The notes under the pieces were generated by a model. That model made no database searches and was not told the origin of the DNA. It worked only from the letters and a program-made list of their open reading frames with translations. A stretch of DNA of 64,000 bases, from the NCBI GenBank assembly GCA_041398845.1, contig JAWKTZ010000006.1, positions 62,001 to 126,000 of the forward strand, written 5' to 3'. Of this stretch, positions 1 to 8,515 are shown piece after piece. A program made the translations under genes and the position numbers. Source of the DNA: Fuerstiella sp041398845. GTDB lineage: Bacteria; Planctomycetota; Planctomycetia; Planctomycetales; Planctomycetaceae. The first letter of the stretch is position 1. Every line of letters begins with the position of its first letter.

Positions 1-420
1 CAACCCAAAATGACATGGCTGGGCATCGATCAGGGGCATCATGAACTGTCACACGAACCGGACAGTAACAAAGAAGCTCATGAAAAACTGACAAAGATCA
101 ATACGTGGTATTGCGAACAACTGGCCTATCTGACCAAACGACTCGCGGAGACTCCGGAACCCGGTGGTGACGGTTCGTTACTCGACAACACACTGATCCT
201 GTGGGGCAATGAGCTTGGTCAGGGTAACAATCACACTCTGAACAACATTCCATTTGTCATGGTGGGCAATGGAACTGATTTCCAGATGGGCCGCTCTTTG
301 AAGTTTGACAAAGTGGCTCACAATCGTCTGCTGCTGTCAATTGCCCACGGCTTCGGCCATCACCTGGAAACCTTCGGCAAACCCGAATTCTGCAGCGGCG
401 GTCCGTTGAGCCTGACGTAA
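1..420 (+). CDS. DUF1552 family protein, C-terminal part (5' end outside window)
   Basis: The reading frame is open from the first base of the window and stops at 418-420, so this is the last ~139 residues of a longer gene; the ATG at base 10 is probably internal. The residues WGNELGQGNNHT followed by IPFVMVGN, and the ending FGKPEFCSGGPLSLT, match the C-terminal part of DUF1552 proteins. These are abundant secreted planctomycete proteins related to the DUF1501/alkaline-phosphatase-like fold and have no established reaction. They are usually paired with a PSD1-type cytochrome gene, which would lie upstream, outside the window. The family call is fairly secure; the function is unknown. Confidence 0.75.
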   Translation, partial: QPKMTWLGIDQGHHELSHEPDSNKEAHEKLTKINTWYCEQLAYLTKRLAETPEPGGDGSLLDNTLILWGNELGQGNNHTLNNIPFVMVGNGTDFQMGRSLKFDKVAHNRLLLSIAHGFGHHLETFGKPEFCSGGPLSLT

Positions 421-528
421 TGTCCCGAAACGGTCGGCGCAGCAAAGAGCGAACCGGGTGCTTGAAGTTGATGTCAACGTCGGCCATGTTGTCGCCACCG
501 GCTGTCCGTTCCGTCGCGGACAGGAGCA

Positions 529-1407
529 TCACCGGGAGCCGTTCGTCAGGCAATCGACAACTGCGTCTGCGAATCGCGTTGGTGAATGGGTGTCGTGGGC
601 GAAGTACAGGGACGGTTCGATCAGTTCCAGTTCCATCACGGCCGGTGTGCTGTCGCTGAGACGCACAAGGTCGACTCGCGCATACAACACGGGTTCCGGG
701 ATCGCCTTAACGGCGCGGTCTGCCACTTCGACAAGGTCCGGATCGGGCAGGATCGTGAGCAACCGACCACCGTGCTCTTCCTGAACCCGGAAATCTCCCG
801 GTGCGGGCGTCTTCAGAATGGAGTGACTGTATTTGCCGCCAAAATAGAACAGTGAGTACTCACCGGTGTCGATCACGCTGCGAATGAAGGGCTGAATCAT
901 CAGCGGCGCGGCATGGTACGTGTTTAATGCGGCCAGTTTCTGAGAATCATCGCTGGAAGAAGACAGCCACCAGGTGCGGTCAGCTCCGGCACCGATGAGT
1001 GGTTTGCAGACGAACTGGCCATCGGAACTTTCTTCGATCAGTTGTTCGATCCGGGCCGATGTCAGGCAGGACAGCCACTGCGTCGGAATGATCGGTACGC
1101 CGCCGGAATCCAGATCCCGAAGATACTCTTTGCAGATGTTCCAGCGAACGATGTTCAGGCTGTTCTGCAACTGAGCACCGGATGCTTCGATGGCCTCCAG
1201 CACCGACAGAAATTGCTGCGGTGCCTTCTGATAGTCCCACGGACTGCGGATGACCACCAGATCAAACTGGTCCCACAGTACGTCCGGCCTGCGCCACGAA
1301 ACATTCTGAACACGGCAGTCTCGCTGCCTCAGAGGTTCAATCGTCAGATGATCGTAGGCGAAGAAGCCCTTCAGGCAATCCATCGTCAGGTAGGCAATAT
1401 GCTTCAC
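529..1407 (-). CDS. ATP-grasp enzyme (RimK/DcsG-like)
   Basis: This 292-residue protein has an ATP-grasp layout: an N-terminal pre-grasp domain (RSPWDY near residue 55), a central ATP-binding region (FVCKPLIGAGADRTW, with the Lys that contacts ATP), and a C-terminal metal/ATP segment (YARVDLVR followed by MELELIEPSLYF). Such enzymes join a carboxylate to an amine through an acyl phosphate; the nearest familiar relatives are the RimK/glutathione-synthetase-like and cycloserine-pathway DcsG proteins. The substrate cannot be read from sequence. The start is a GTG at 1405-1407 with a weak ribosome site. The gene stands alone, 53 bases downstream of the secreted propeller gene on the same strand, so it may be the last gene of that transcript. 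Confidence 0.7.
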   Translation of the reverse strand: MKHIAYLTMDCLKGFFAYDHLTIEPLRQRDCRVQNVSWRRPDVLWDQFDLVVIRSPWDYQKAPQQFLSVLEAIEASGAQLQNSLNIVRWNICKEYLRDLDSGGVPIIPTQWLSCLTSARIEQLIEESSDGQFVCKPLIGAGADRTWWLSSSSDDSQKLAALNTYHAAPLMIQPFIRSVIDTGEYSLFYFGGKYSHSILKTPAPGDFRVQEEHGGRLLTILPDPDLVEVADRAVKAIPEPVLYARVDLVRLSDSTPAVMELELIEPSLYFAHDTHSPTRFADAVVDCLTNGSR

Positions 1408-1460
1408 GCGTCATATGTCCCGGAGTCAGTGCTTCCGACGTGGCGCAGGTTCTGATTGTT

Positions 1461-3068
1461 CTACTGAACGTACAGAGCATGAAAACGGATGTTCGTGTTC
1501 CGGCTGCCTTCAAAGGTGACGTTCATGCGAATCCGCTCCGGCAATGCATCAATCTCGTGAACACCGTTCCAGACAAGCGGCGTTTGAAATCCACTGGTTG
1601 ACACGATGGCGACGTTCTTTCCTGAGTATCCCGGCAGTGGTGCCAGCTTGCTGTCAAGGAGTTCAATCTTCAGTTGCGCGTCTTTGCTTAGCCCGTCGGC
1701 GTTCACAAAGAGGCGACGAGCACCGGGGGCAATCGGCACTGCTGTTGTGAGAAAGCTGCTGACGGTTTTTGTATTCTGGTAATCGCCGGGGCCTTCTGTG
1801 GTTTTGTCAACCACCAGTTGGGCAAACCGATCCCGGGGCAGCGTTGCGATGCCGACTCCGCCGCGCGGAGGCGACTTCTCCCATACTCGGGGATCCCAGG
1901 CACCGTAATAGATCAACGTCTGATCGCCCACGTTTTCGAAGCCCTGTCCCTGCAGCAGACCGCCGGCGTCCCAGTCGGAATCGCGGCCACGTTTCAGAAA
2001 AACGTGCTCATGGATGGGTTCCCGAAAGTGGACTCCGTCGTTGCTGATCACAAAACCCAGATCAATGGTCAGATCCTTCCATTCCGGCGTGCCATGCCAC
2101 ATGCCCGACAGCCCGAGAAGAACATTCCCGCGATTCCAGACACTGATGCCTTCGTGAGTCTGTTCACCTTCACGACTCCGCCCGGCACCGAGCAACTGAT
2201 GTTGAGGTCCGCGGACAAACTGGATCGCACTGGCCTGATTCCATGTGGTGAAATCCGAGGAAACATAGGTTCGGGACACTCGACCATGATAGGGGCGAGC
2301 AGCGGCTATCGCGTTCTGGCCCGACAGATAATACAGGCCGTCCCACTTGTAAAGGCCACCGACCGGCTCGAAGTGCGCCGCAACCACAGCTCGTCGGGCC
2401 TCCGGCAGTTGACCGGCAACGGGCTGAGCGTTTGACAACAGCTTCCACGTGAGTCCATCAGCGCTGACATATGTGGCCAGCGTTCCGTTGCGGCGATCGT
2501 TCTTCTGATACCAGACGTGGGCGGCCATCTTGTAACGCTGATCCGGATTCGGGTCATCCGGTTCGTCCAGCACTTTCAGGTTCAGGACTCCCAGATGTGG
2601 TTCCAGTTTGACAAGATTGCCGGGCGCATCACCACCGGATTCGACAAGTTCCAGATCCGGCTTTCGCCAGCGAACTCCGTCATCACTTTCCGCATAGGCA
2701 ACTCGCCACGGCACAGACGGTTGGGACGTTTCGCGCTGTCGTTCCGCCTGCGACACGGCAACGTACCACATGCGAAACCGGTGACTGTCAGGATCCCGAA
2801 TCACCGACCCGTAAAACTGCACGGCCCATGTATCCACAGCTCCGTCAGGACCTCGGTCAACAACAGGATTCTCAGGATGACGCTCGGGGGAATTCATCTG
2901 CAGCCTGAGATTCTGAGTGAAGGGGATGGACACGTCGTCGAATGCGAACAGCGACACGGTCTGTGTTTCGTCGAAGTATGTCGTTTGAATCTTTTCCGGG
3001 ACCTCGTCCGCAACCCCCGTGGAAGCCATTGTCGTGAGGACAAACAGGCAGAGAATTCGATGAGACAT
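1461..3068 (-). CDS. Secreted GH32/GH43-like beta-propeller protein
   Basis: I chose the ATG at 3066-3068 because it gives a clean signal peptide (MSHRILCLFVLTTMASTGVA, cleavage before DE); an in-frame ATG at 3131 would bury it. The mature protein of about 515 residues has repeated propeller-type motifs such as YAESDDGVRWRKP and YVSADGLTWKLL, seen in GH32/GH43-like five-bladed propellers, and ends in a beta-sandwich-like region (about residues 440-535). It is clearly related to the product of 8512-9966. It is predicted to act on carbohydrate outside the cytoplasm, but the catalytic acids are not certain. It follows the GntR regulator gene by 63 bases on the same strand and is probably co-transcribed with it. 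Confidence 0.7.
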   Translation of the reverse strand: MSHRILCLFVLTTMASTGVADEVPEKIQTTYFDETQTVSLFAFDDVSIPFTQNLRLQMNSPERHPENPVVDRGPDGAVDTWAVQFYGSVIRDPDSHRFRMWYVAVSQAERQRETSQPSVPWRVAYAESDDGVRWRKPDLELVESGGDAPGNLVKLEPHLGVLNLKVLDEPDDPNPDQRYKMAAHVWYQKNDRRNGTLATYVSADGLTWKLLSNAQPVAGQLPEARRAVVAAHFEPVGGLYKWDGLYYLSGQNAIAAARPYHGRVSRTYVSSDFTTWNQASAIQFVRGPQHQLLGAGRSREGEQTHEGISVWNRGNVLLGLSGMWHGTPEWKDLTIDLGFVISNDGVHFREPIHEHVFLKRGRDSDWDAGGLLQGQGFENVGDQTLIYYGAWDPRVWEKSPPRGGVGIATLPRDRFAQLVVDKTTEGPGDYQNTKTVSSFLTTAVPIAPGARRLFVNADGLSKDAQLKIELLDSKLAPLPGYSGKNVAIVSTSGFQTPLVWNGVHEIDALPERIRMNVTFEGSRNTNIRFHALYVQ

Positions 3069-3131
3069 TCGGCACCAGCCGTTTGGCAGCACGGCACCCA
3101 CCATTGCTGCGGTGCATTCGGATAAACTCAT

Positions 3132-3875
3132 TTATACTGACTCCGGTGTTTCTGGCTGTGTGGATGGGAGGGCAGTGTCGGCAATGTCGGACGTGTTTCT
3201 GAACCATTCGGTGCAGTGCATGCGGATCATCGTTCGAGCAAGTTCCACATCGCGAGCACAAATCGCATTGTACAGTTCTCGATGTTCCCAGATCATGCGG
3301 TCGGCAACGGTGACAAGGTCTGTGCGTCGGGGAACATGGCTAAAAAAATCGACCAGCAGGTTTCGCATTCCGGAAATCATGCGCGAACCGGTCATTGACA
3401 GGATCTGAGCATGAAACTGCAGGTCAAGGTCTACAAAATCCTGTGCAGGTTCCGCGTCGGTGAACGCTGCTTCCATGTCATGCACAGTGCGGGCGAGTTG
3501 TTCGAGTTGTTGTGCGGTGCCATTCTGGATTGCGAGTTCGATGGATCCGACTTCCAGCGCATAACGCAGCATTCCGAGGTCCCGCAGGTCGTCGTCGGAC
3601 GAGATCAGTGATGGCAGAGTCTGCGTCAGCAGGCGCAGCGGGTCGGGTCTCCGGACGATGAGCCCCTTCCGCTTGCGGCCTTCAAGAATCCCCAGCGACT
3701 TGAGCCGCCCAACGGCTTCGCGCGCCACAGTCCGCGAGACAGCATAGGTCGTCGCAAGATCTGCTTCCGTCATGAAGAAGTCGCCATCGTCCAACTGCGA
3801 ACTCTGAATCTGCTGCCGCAGTCGTCCGGCCAGATCTTCTGCCTGTGTTCGCGATTGATCGGCCTGAGTTGTCAT
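3132..3875 (-). CDS. GntR-family transcriptional regulator, FadR-type (FCD domain)
   Basis: The start is taken at the ATG 3873-3875, because an AAAGAGGA ribosome site sits just upstream of it; the longer frame to 3995 has no such site. The 247-residue protein has an N-terminal winged helix (residues ~10-75, including FMTEADLATTYAVSRTVARE and the wing at RKRKGLIVRR) and a helical C-terminal FCD ligand domain (about 95-225, with FVDLDLQFHAQIL and IWEHRELYNAI supplying the usual Asp/His metal ligands). FadR-type regulators bind small carboxylates, often sugar acids. The gene diverges from the RraA operon across a 200-base gap, so it most likely controls that catabolic run and itself. Confidence 0.85.
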   Translation of the reverse strand: MTTQADQSRTQAEDLAGRLRQQIQSSQLDDGDFFMTEADLATTYAVSRTVAREAVGRLKSLGILEGRKRKGLIVRRPDPLRLLTQTLPSLISSDDDLRDLGMLRYALEVGSIELAIQNGTAQQLEQLARTVHDMEAAFTDAEPAQDFVDLDLQFHAQILSMTGSRMISGMRNLLVDFFSHVPRRTDLVTVADRMIWEHRELYNAICARDVELARTMIRMHCTEWFRNTSDIADTALPSTQPETPESV

Positions 3876-3977
3876 GAAGTCCTCTTTCATCGATTGAGGC
3901 CGCATTACGGCAACGGAAAGACCCAACGCTGAATAAATAGCCATAAAGAGCTGAGTGAACACAATTCTCCTGATCTG

Positions 3978-4016
3978 TTGACAGGAACGGCACAATAAAT
4001 ACCATATATTAACTGT
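3978..4016. promoter_or_regulatory. Possible promoter/operator in the divergent GntR-rraA gap
   Basis: A TTGACA hexamer at 3978-3983 points toward the RraA operon. It is followed by an AT-rich stretch around 3994-4012 containing an imperfect dyad (TAAATACCATATATTA, whose outer bases pair). This is the only AT-rich patch between the two divergent genes and is where a GntR-family operator would be expected. The -10 element is not convincing: TACCAT is 16 bases from TTGACA. Confidence 0.35.
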
Positions 4017-4075
4017 TCTGAATTTTCAAGAAGCTGCTGCCAACGTTTGTCGCATTGTCTTTCTGGCCGGATGTC

Positions 4076-4837
4076 ATGCACACAACACAACCACACCTCC
4101 AACGCGGCCAACTGCAGCAACTGGCGGAATACGACACCGCTCTGCTGGCCAACCTGCTGGGATTTGTTGATCCGACACCGACGCATCTGTTGTACATGAG
4201 CAACCGGATTCGAGCCTTGATTCCCGATGTGGGACCGACCGTCGGCGTGGCGGTGACGTGCGAACTGGATACGAGCACTCCCAACGATCAGGCGGACGGA
4301 GACACCGAAGGGTTCTGGCAGCAGCTTGCCGAAATGGAACGAATGGACGTTCCGACTGTCTGGGTAGTGGCCTGTGTGGGCAGCCGACCGCATCATGAAT
4401 GCATTCTGGGGGACGGCATGGGAAAGCTGCTGAGTGCGTCCGGCTGTGTGGGAGCCGTCACGGACGGCGGGGCACGCGATCTGGCCGGGCTGCGTTCGAT
4501 CGGCTTTGCAGTTTATGGAACCGCTGTCGCCATTCATCATTGTCGAATGCGAGTGCGCCGAATCGGTGTGCCGGTTGAGATCGGTGGCATCACTGTGAGT
4601 CCCGGCGACGTCATCCATGCCAATGCGGAAGGAGTCATTCGTGTTCCGGACGGTGCTGTCACAAACCTGCTGGAACAAGCGCCGGCGTATCGCGCGTTCG
4701 AACATGAAGCTCATCAACTGTTCCGCCGCACGGACCTCACCGCAGCACAAAAACGCGAAATGTTTGACACAGTTTTCAGCAAATATGGATTCAAAGACTG
4801 CACCACGATTCAGGGCAGTACACCAGCCGAAGATTAA
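4076..4837 (+). CDS. RraA-like aldolase/demethylmenaquinone methyltransferase-family protein
   Basis: The 253-residue product carries the RraA fold signature GDGMGKLLSASG followed by VGAVTDGGARDL (about residues 112-137), including the Arg-Asp pair that binds metal and substrate in 4-hydroxy-4-methyl-2-oxoglutarate aldolases. Family members cleave pyruvate-yielding hydroxy-oxo-acids or decarboxylate oxaloacetate; others bind RNase E. Here the neighbours (GntR regulator, hydrolase, propeller) favour a catabolic aldolase. The ATG at 4076 is used; an in-frame TTG at 4055 is a weaker choice. It begins a + strand run that continues 17 bases later with the alpha/beta hydrolase. Confidence 0.8.
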   Translation: MHTTQPHLQRGQLQQLAEYDTALLANLLGFVDPTPTHLLYMSNRIRALIPDVGPTVGVAVTCELDTSTPNDQADGDTEGFWQQLAEMERMDVPTVWVVACVGSRPHHECILGDGMGKLLSASGCVGAVTDGGARDLAGLRSIGFAVYGTAVAIHHCRMRVRRIGVPVEIGGITVSPGDVIHANAEGVIRVPDGAVTNLLEQAPAYRAFEHEAHQLFRRTDLTAAQKREMFDTVFSKYGFKDCTTIQGSTPAED

Positions 4838-4854
4838 CAGGAGCGGTTCTCACC

Positions 4855-6258
4855 ATGAACTCATGTGAACATCACAGGCAGAATCAATCTTCCAGCGAGA
4901 GGCTGTTGCTCCTGACGCACCGTTCAAAACTGGTAGGTCTTAAACTGCCCGTTGTCGGATGTCTGGCTTTGGCAACCGTCATGGTGTTTCATGCGACCGG
5001 TATATCCGCCGATGAGACGCGCGGAGCCACTCCGCTTTCGCAGATTCTTCCAGATCAACCGTGGCCGGAACGCAGAAAGGAAGTGGAGCGCCGGTGGCTC
5101 GAACTGCTCGGCGATTTTCCAGCCGGGATTCCTGAGCTGCGTCCTGAAATGACGGAAGTTGAAAAGAAAGACGGGCTCACACGTTATCACGTGAGTTTCC
5201 AGTCGGAAGAAACCGACCGAGTGACAGCGTGGCTGCTGGTGCCGGATGCTGCCCAAAAGAAGCCGACGCCGGCGATTATCTGCATTCACAGCACCACGTT
5301 TGGTTCAGGAAAGGACAGCACCATCGGAATCTCAGGACGACGTCCGATGGATCCGCCGCGGGATCCTCAGGTTGGAGCTGCCTATGGTCTGGAACTGGCC
5401 CAACACGGCTTCGTGACGCTCAGCATCGATCTGCTCACCGACGGCGAACGAACTCGCGGTGGAGACCGCATCATGGACACGCGTCGCTTTTACCAGGAGC
5501 ACCCGGACTGGTCGATTGTTGGCAAGAACACCTGGGACATCATGCGCAGCGTGGACTTTCTGTTGACTCTGGATGTTGTCGATCACAAACACATCGGCTG
5601 CACCGGCTGGTCACTGGGAGGTCACACGGCACTGTTTGCCGCTGCCTTCGACCCGCGAATCATGGCAACCATCAGCAACGGCGGCGTGCTGGACTGGTAT
5701 CGTCACGCCGATGCATGGTCCAGACTCCCCACGCCATCATGGGAACCATGGAAAGCAGGCGACCCTGTCAGCAAAAGCAGAGAACTTTATCGTCGCTTCG
5801 GATTCTATCCCAACAGTGGACCGTATATTTTTATCAGGAACTTTCGGCCGTATATCGATGACCAGAATAAAACCATTCCGGTGGACTTTGACAGTTTAAT
5901 GGCCATGGTCGCACCTCGACCACTGATGATTATTTCCAGCGAACAGGAGTTCTATCGTCACAGGATCTTTCCCAAGTGCCTTGAAACATTTCCGATCTAT
6001 GTCAATTGGCGCGACGCCGAAGGTCTTCCCAGCGCCATGAAAGCCCGGCAGGAACGCATTGGATATGCCGAGACTCTGGAGTACTACGAGACGCAACACA
6101 AAATGAAGCCCGAACGCATGCCCGGAATGCTGAGCGAACTGGGTGCCGGAGATTGTTTCAGTTGGTTCTCGTTTCCCGGCGGTCATGGCTATCCTGGAGT
6201 CGCACGACGATTAACCTTTGCATGGTACGATCGATGGCTGGGGAGAACTTTGGAATGA
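4855..6258 (+). CDS. Secreted alpha/beta hydrolase (acetyl-xylan-esterase/dienelactone-hydrolase-like)
   Basis: An AGGAG ribosome site lies 12 bases before the ATG. The N-terminus has a hydrophobic stretch (about residues 28-50, ending GISADE), consistent with a long signal peptide or anchor. The nucleophile elbow GWSLGGH puts the catalytic Ser at residue 253, and FPGGHGYP supplies the His at 444; the acid lies in the region after PRPLMII. The length, 467 residues, fits the large secreted planctomycete hydrolases annotated as acetyl xylan esterase or prolyl oligopeptidase-like. It probably removes an ester substituent from a carbohydrate or glycolipid. A palindromic element follows 8 bases after its stop. 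Confidence 0.75.
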   Translation: MNSCEHHRQNQSSSERLLLLTHRSKLVGLKLPVVGCLALATVMVFHATGISADETRGATPLSQILPDQPWPERRKEVERRWLELLGDFPAGIPELRPEMTEVEKKDGLTRYHVSFQSEETDRVTAWLLVPDAAQKKPTPAIICIHSTTFGSGKDSTIGISGRRPMDPPRDPQVGAAYGLELAQHGFVTLSIDLLTDGERTRGGDRIMDTRRFYQEHPDWSIVGKNTWDIMRSVDFLLTLDVVDHKHIGCTGWSLGGHTALFAAAFDPRIMATISNGGVLDWYRHADAWSRLPTPSWEPWKAGDPVSKSRELYRRFGFYPNSGPYIFIRNFRPYIDDQNKTIPVDFDSLMAMVAPRPLMIISSEQEFYRHRIFPKCLETFPIYVNWRDAEGLPSAMKARQERIGYAETLEYYETQHKMKPERMPGMLSELGAGDCFSWFSFPGGHGYPGVARRLTFAWYDRWLGRTLE

Positions 6259-6265
6259 CAAATAG

Positions 6266-6364
6266 ACAGCACGCGGTGAAAAATGGGGTCAGGTACCGTT
6301 GTGCGAAGCACCTTTCAGGCCGTTCCGGCAACGGTACCTGACCCCATTTTTTACCACGTGCTGT
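6266..6364. repeat. Palindromic element A (35-base inverted arms)
   Basis: Arms 6266-6300 and 6330-6364 are reverse complements with two mismatches over 35 bases, around a 29-base loop. The core reads GGGGTCAGGTACCGTT on one arm and AACGGTACCTGACCCC on the other, and the outer ends are ACAGCACG/CGTGCTGT. It begins 8 bases after the hydrolase stop and ends 28 bases before the next gene. This is REP/MITE-like, and the long hairpin could end or stabilise the transcript. No transposase is nearby. Confidence 0.85.
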
Positions 6365-6392
6365 ATAACGCCCGAATAAGGAGTCGCCAGCC

Positions 6393-7859
6393 ATGAATCT
6401 TCCCCGCCTTCGCGCAGCGAGTCTGCAGTTTGAGATATTGCCGGAGTCCGACTCGGAGTCTGACAGCCGCACCCATGCGAGGATCGTGGATGTCGCGGGT
6501 CCTCTGAAAACGACACTCCTGCTGCTGCAGGACGGCGAACAGCGAGTCTGTCTGGTGACGACTCACTTCGGCTGGACAACACCGACCAACGTGTGCGACG
6601 TGTTTCGTCAGGCGGTTGCCACAGAACTGAACCTGCCAACCTCGCACGTGCTGCTGTTTTCATCGCACAATCACTGTTGCGTCGCCTTTGCAGCCAATGC
6701 TGTTCAGGCCTATGCATCGTACGGGCAGGACGTCCCGCCCGCTGAACTGCTCCCGGTCGGCGGACAGTTTCTGAACGCCTGCCGTGAATGTGCCCGACAA
6801 CTTCCGGAACGGCTTGAACCAGTGCAGGTGTGGTGGGCTGAAGGTCGCGAAGGCCGCATCACCTACAATCGCAAGGGACGACATGCGGATGGATCAGGCT
6901 ACCTGATGCGCGAACAGGATCGACTGCTGCTGGGCAGGGACTTCAACGGTGACATCGATCAACAGGCTCCGATTGTCACGTTTCGCAATGCTTCCGGAAA
7001 CACAGTTGCCGCGTTGACTCAGTTCACCGGACATCCGGTCACGGCATATCACCCGGAACGCCCCGTTGTGTTTGGTGAATGGCCGCAGGTGGCGTGTGAC
7101 GCAGTATCGGCTTATCTGGCAAACGGCCTGGAAGTGCCAGTTGGATTCCTGCAGGGCTGCGCGGGCGATGTGAATTCAAAAGAGATGTTGTGCGGCACGG
7201 TTGCCCGATCGACTCAGTTCGGAGCCATGCTTGGTGAAAGCTACATCAGGGCGCTCAGTGAACTTCAGCCGTCGGTCCGTGATGGCATGGACTTTTCAAA
7301 CGAAACCGTCAACCTGCCGCTCGCGCCACTACCGTTACGTGACATGCTGGCGGCCGAATTGAACGAGATGGATGACTTCATTCGGCGAGCGAACGCTGGT
7401 GACCCGAACACGCTGTTCTGTGTTGGCCAGAATTTTCCCGAATCGCTGTCGCCGCCGTTTCGAATCGGGCTGGTGGAAATGATTCGGCGGTGGACTGTGT
7501 GGGCACTGGAACAACACGATTCCGGCATGGCTGATTCTGTCGCCACTGAACTGGGAATTGATGTTGCGGTGATCCGAGTCGGCGATGTGGGACTCGTGGG
7601 AATGTCGTGTGAACCGTTTCAGGAAATCGGTCGCCGGATCCGCCGAGGCTCGCCCCTGCCGCTCAGCATTCCCTGCGGATATACCAATGTTTCGCACGGC
7701 TACATCACCGACAGCGGCAACACGGGAGACCAGGAATACATGAGTGCTCATTACCGCTACACGAAATTCCGACCACCGCTGCAGAAGCCGGCCGGTGATG
7801 TGCTGGCCGACCATGCGGTCCGTCTTCTGAAGCGTTTCGCAAAGGATTCGCCATCATGA
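6393..7859 (+). CDS. Neutral/alkaline ceramidase-like N-terminal domain protein
   Basis: An AAGGAG ribosome site precedes the ATG. The 488-residue product resembles the N-terminal metal-dependent amidase domain of neutral ceramidases: LLFSSHNHCC corresponds to the metal-binding SHTHS segment, TGHPVTAY and FLQGCAGDVNSK to later conserved segments. The C-terminal half is shorter than in true ceramidases. Unlike secreted ceramidases there is no signal peptide, so it probably works in the cytoplasm on a small amide or on products imported by the pathway. It overlaps the next gene by 4 bases (ATGA), indicating translational coupling. The family call is reasonable; ceramide itself as substrate is not supported. 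Confidence 0.7.
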   Translation: MNLPRLRAASLQFEILPESDSESDSRTHARIVDVAGPLKTTLLLLQDGEQRVCLVTTHFGWTTPTNVCDVFRQAVATELNLPTSHVLLFSSHNHCCVAFAANAVQAYASYGQDVPPAELLPVGGQFLNACRECARQLPERLEPVQVWWAEGREGRITYNRKGRHADGSGYLMREQDRLLLGRDFNGDIDQQAPIVTFRNASGNTVAALTQFTGHPVTAYHPERPVVFGEWPQVACDAVSAYLANGLEVPVGFLQGCAGDVNSKEMLCGTVARSTQFGAMLGESYIRALSELQPSVRDGMDFSNETVNLPLAPLPLRDMLAAELNEMDDFIRRANAGDPNTLFCVGQNFPESLSPPFRIGLVEMIRRWTVWALEQHDSGMADSVATELGIDVAVIRVGDVGLVGMSCEPFQEIGRRIRRGSPLPLSIPCGYTNVSHGYITDSGNTGDQEYMSAHYRYTKFRPPLQKPAGDVLADHAVRLLKRFAKDSPS

Positions 7860-8515
7860 CTCGCTCGACCAGTGTTCAGCTTGGTGAGAAGGCTCAGATC
7901 GACGACGACGTCGTGCTTGGCTATTGTTATCAGCCCGATTGTGCTCCGCTGAAGATCGGCAGGCTGGCCATCATTCGGTCCGGTTCCATAATCTACGCCA
8001 ACACCACAATTGGTGACCGCTTTCAATGCGGCCATCAGGTTCTGATCCGTGCGGAAGTCACGATCGGCAATCGCTGTGTCGTTCATCACAAGTGTACGCT
8101 TGAGGGACGTCTGCGAATCGGAAACGGCGTCAAAATCATGGCTCATGTTTACCTTCCCAGCACCACAGACATCGGTGACATGGTCTTCATCGGACCGGGG
8201 ACAACGTTCATGAACGATAAGTACCCGATGCGACGTGCTGCTCCGGTCTGCGGGCCGCGAATTGAAGAACATGTCTCCATTGGTGGCGGAGTGACGGTTT
8301 GCCCGGAAGTCACCATTGGACGGAATTCCGTGATCGGTGCCGGCTCGGTCATCAACAAAGACGTGCCTCCCAATACGCTCGCGTACGGCGTTCCGGCACG
8401 ACATTACCCGTTGCCGGAGAACATTTCACACGGCAATCTTCCCGAACTTCAACTGCCGCAGACCGATCTGTTCGGGCGTCAGGCCGATGATTCATGGCGA
8501 GCGGAAGTGACATGA
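7856..8515 (+). CDS. Left-handed beta-helix (hexapeptide) acyltransferase
   Basis: The 219-residue protein is made of hexapeptide repeats through about residues 20-185 (IGRLAIIRSGSIIY, IGNRCVVHHKC, IGDMVFIGPGTTFMN, VTIGRNSVIGAGSVI). It ends with the common closing segment KDVPPNTLAYGVPARHYPL, typical of sugar N- or O-acetyltransferases of the WbpD/PglD type. These transfer an acyl group from acyl-CoA to an amino sugar or hydroxyl. It overlaps the genes on both sides by 4 bases, so it belongs to the same operon; an acyltransferase in an otherwise catabolic cluster is unexpected. Confidence 0.8.
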   Translation: MTRSTSVQLGEKAQIDDDVVLGYCYQPDCAPLKIGRLAIIRSGSIIYANTTIGDRFQCGHQVLIRAEVTIGNRCVVHHKCTLEGRLRIGNGVKIMAHVYLPSTTDIGDMVFIGPGTTFMNDKYPMRRAAPVCGPRIEEHVSIGGGVTVCPEVTIGRNSVIGAGSVINKDVPPNTLAYGVPARHYPLPENISHGNLPELQLPQTDLFGRQADDSWRAEVT

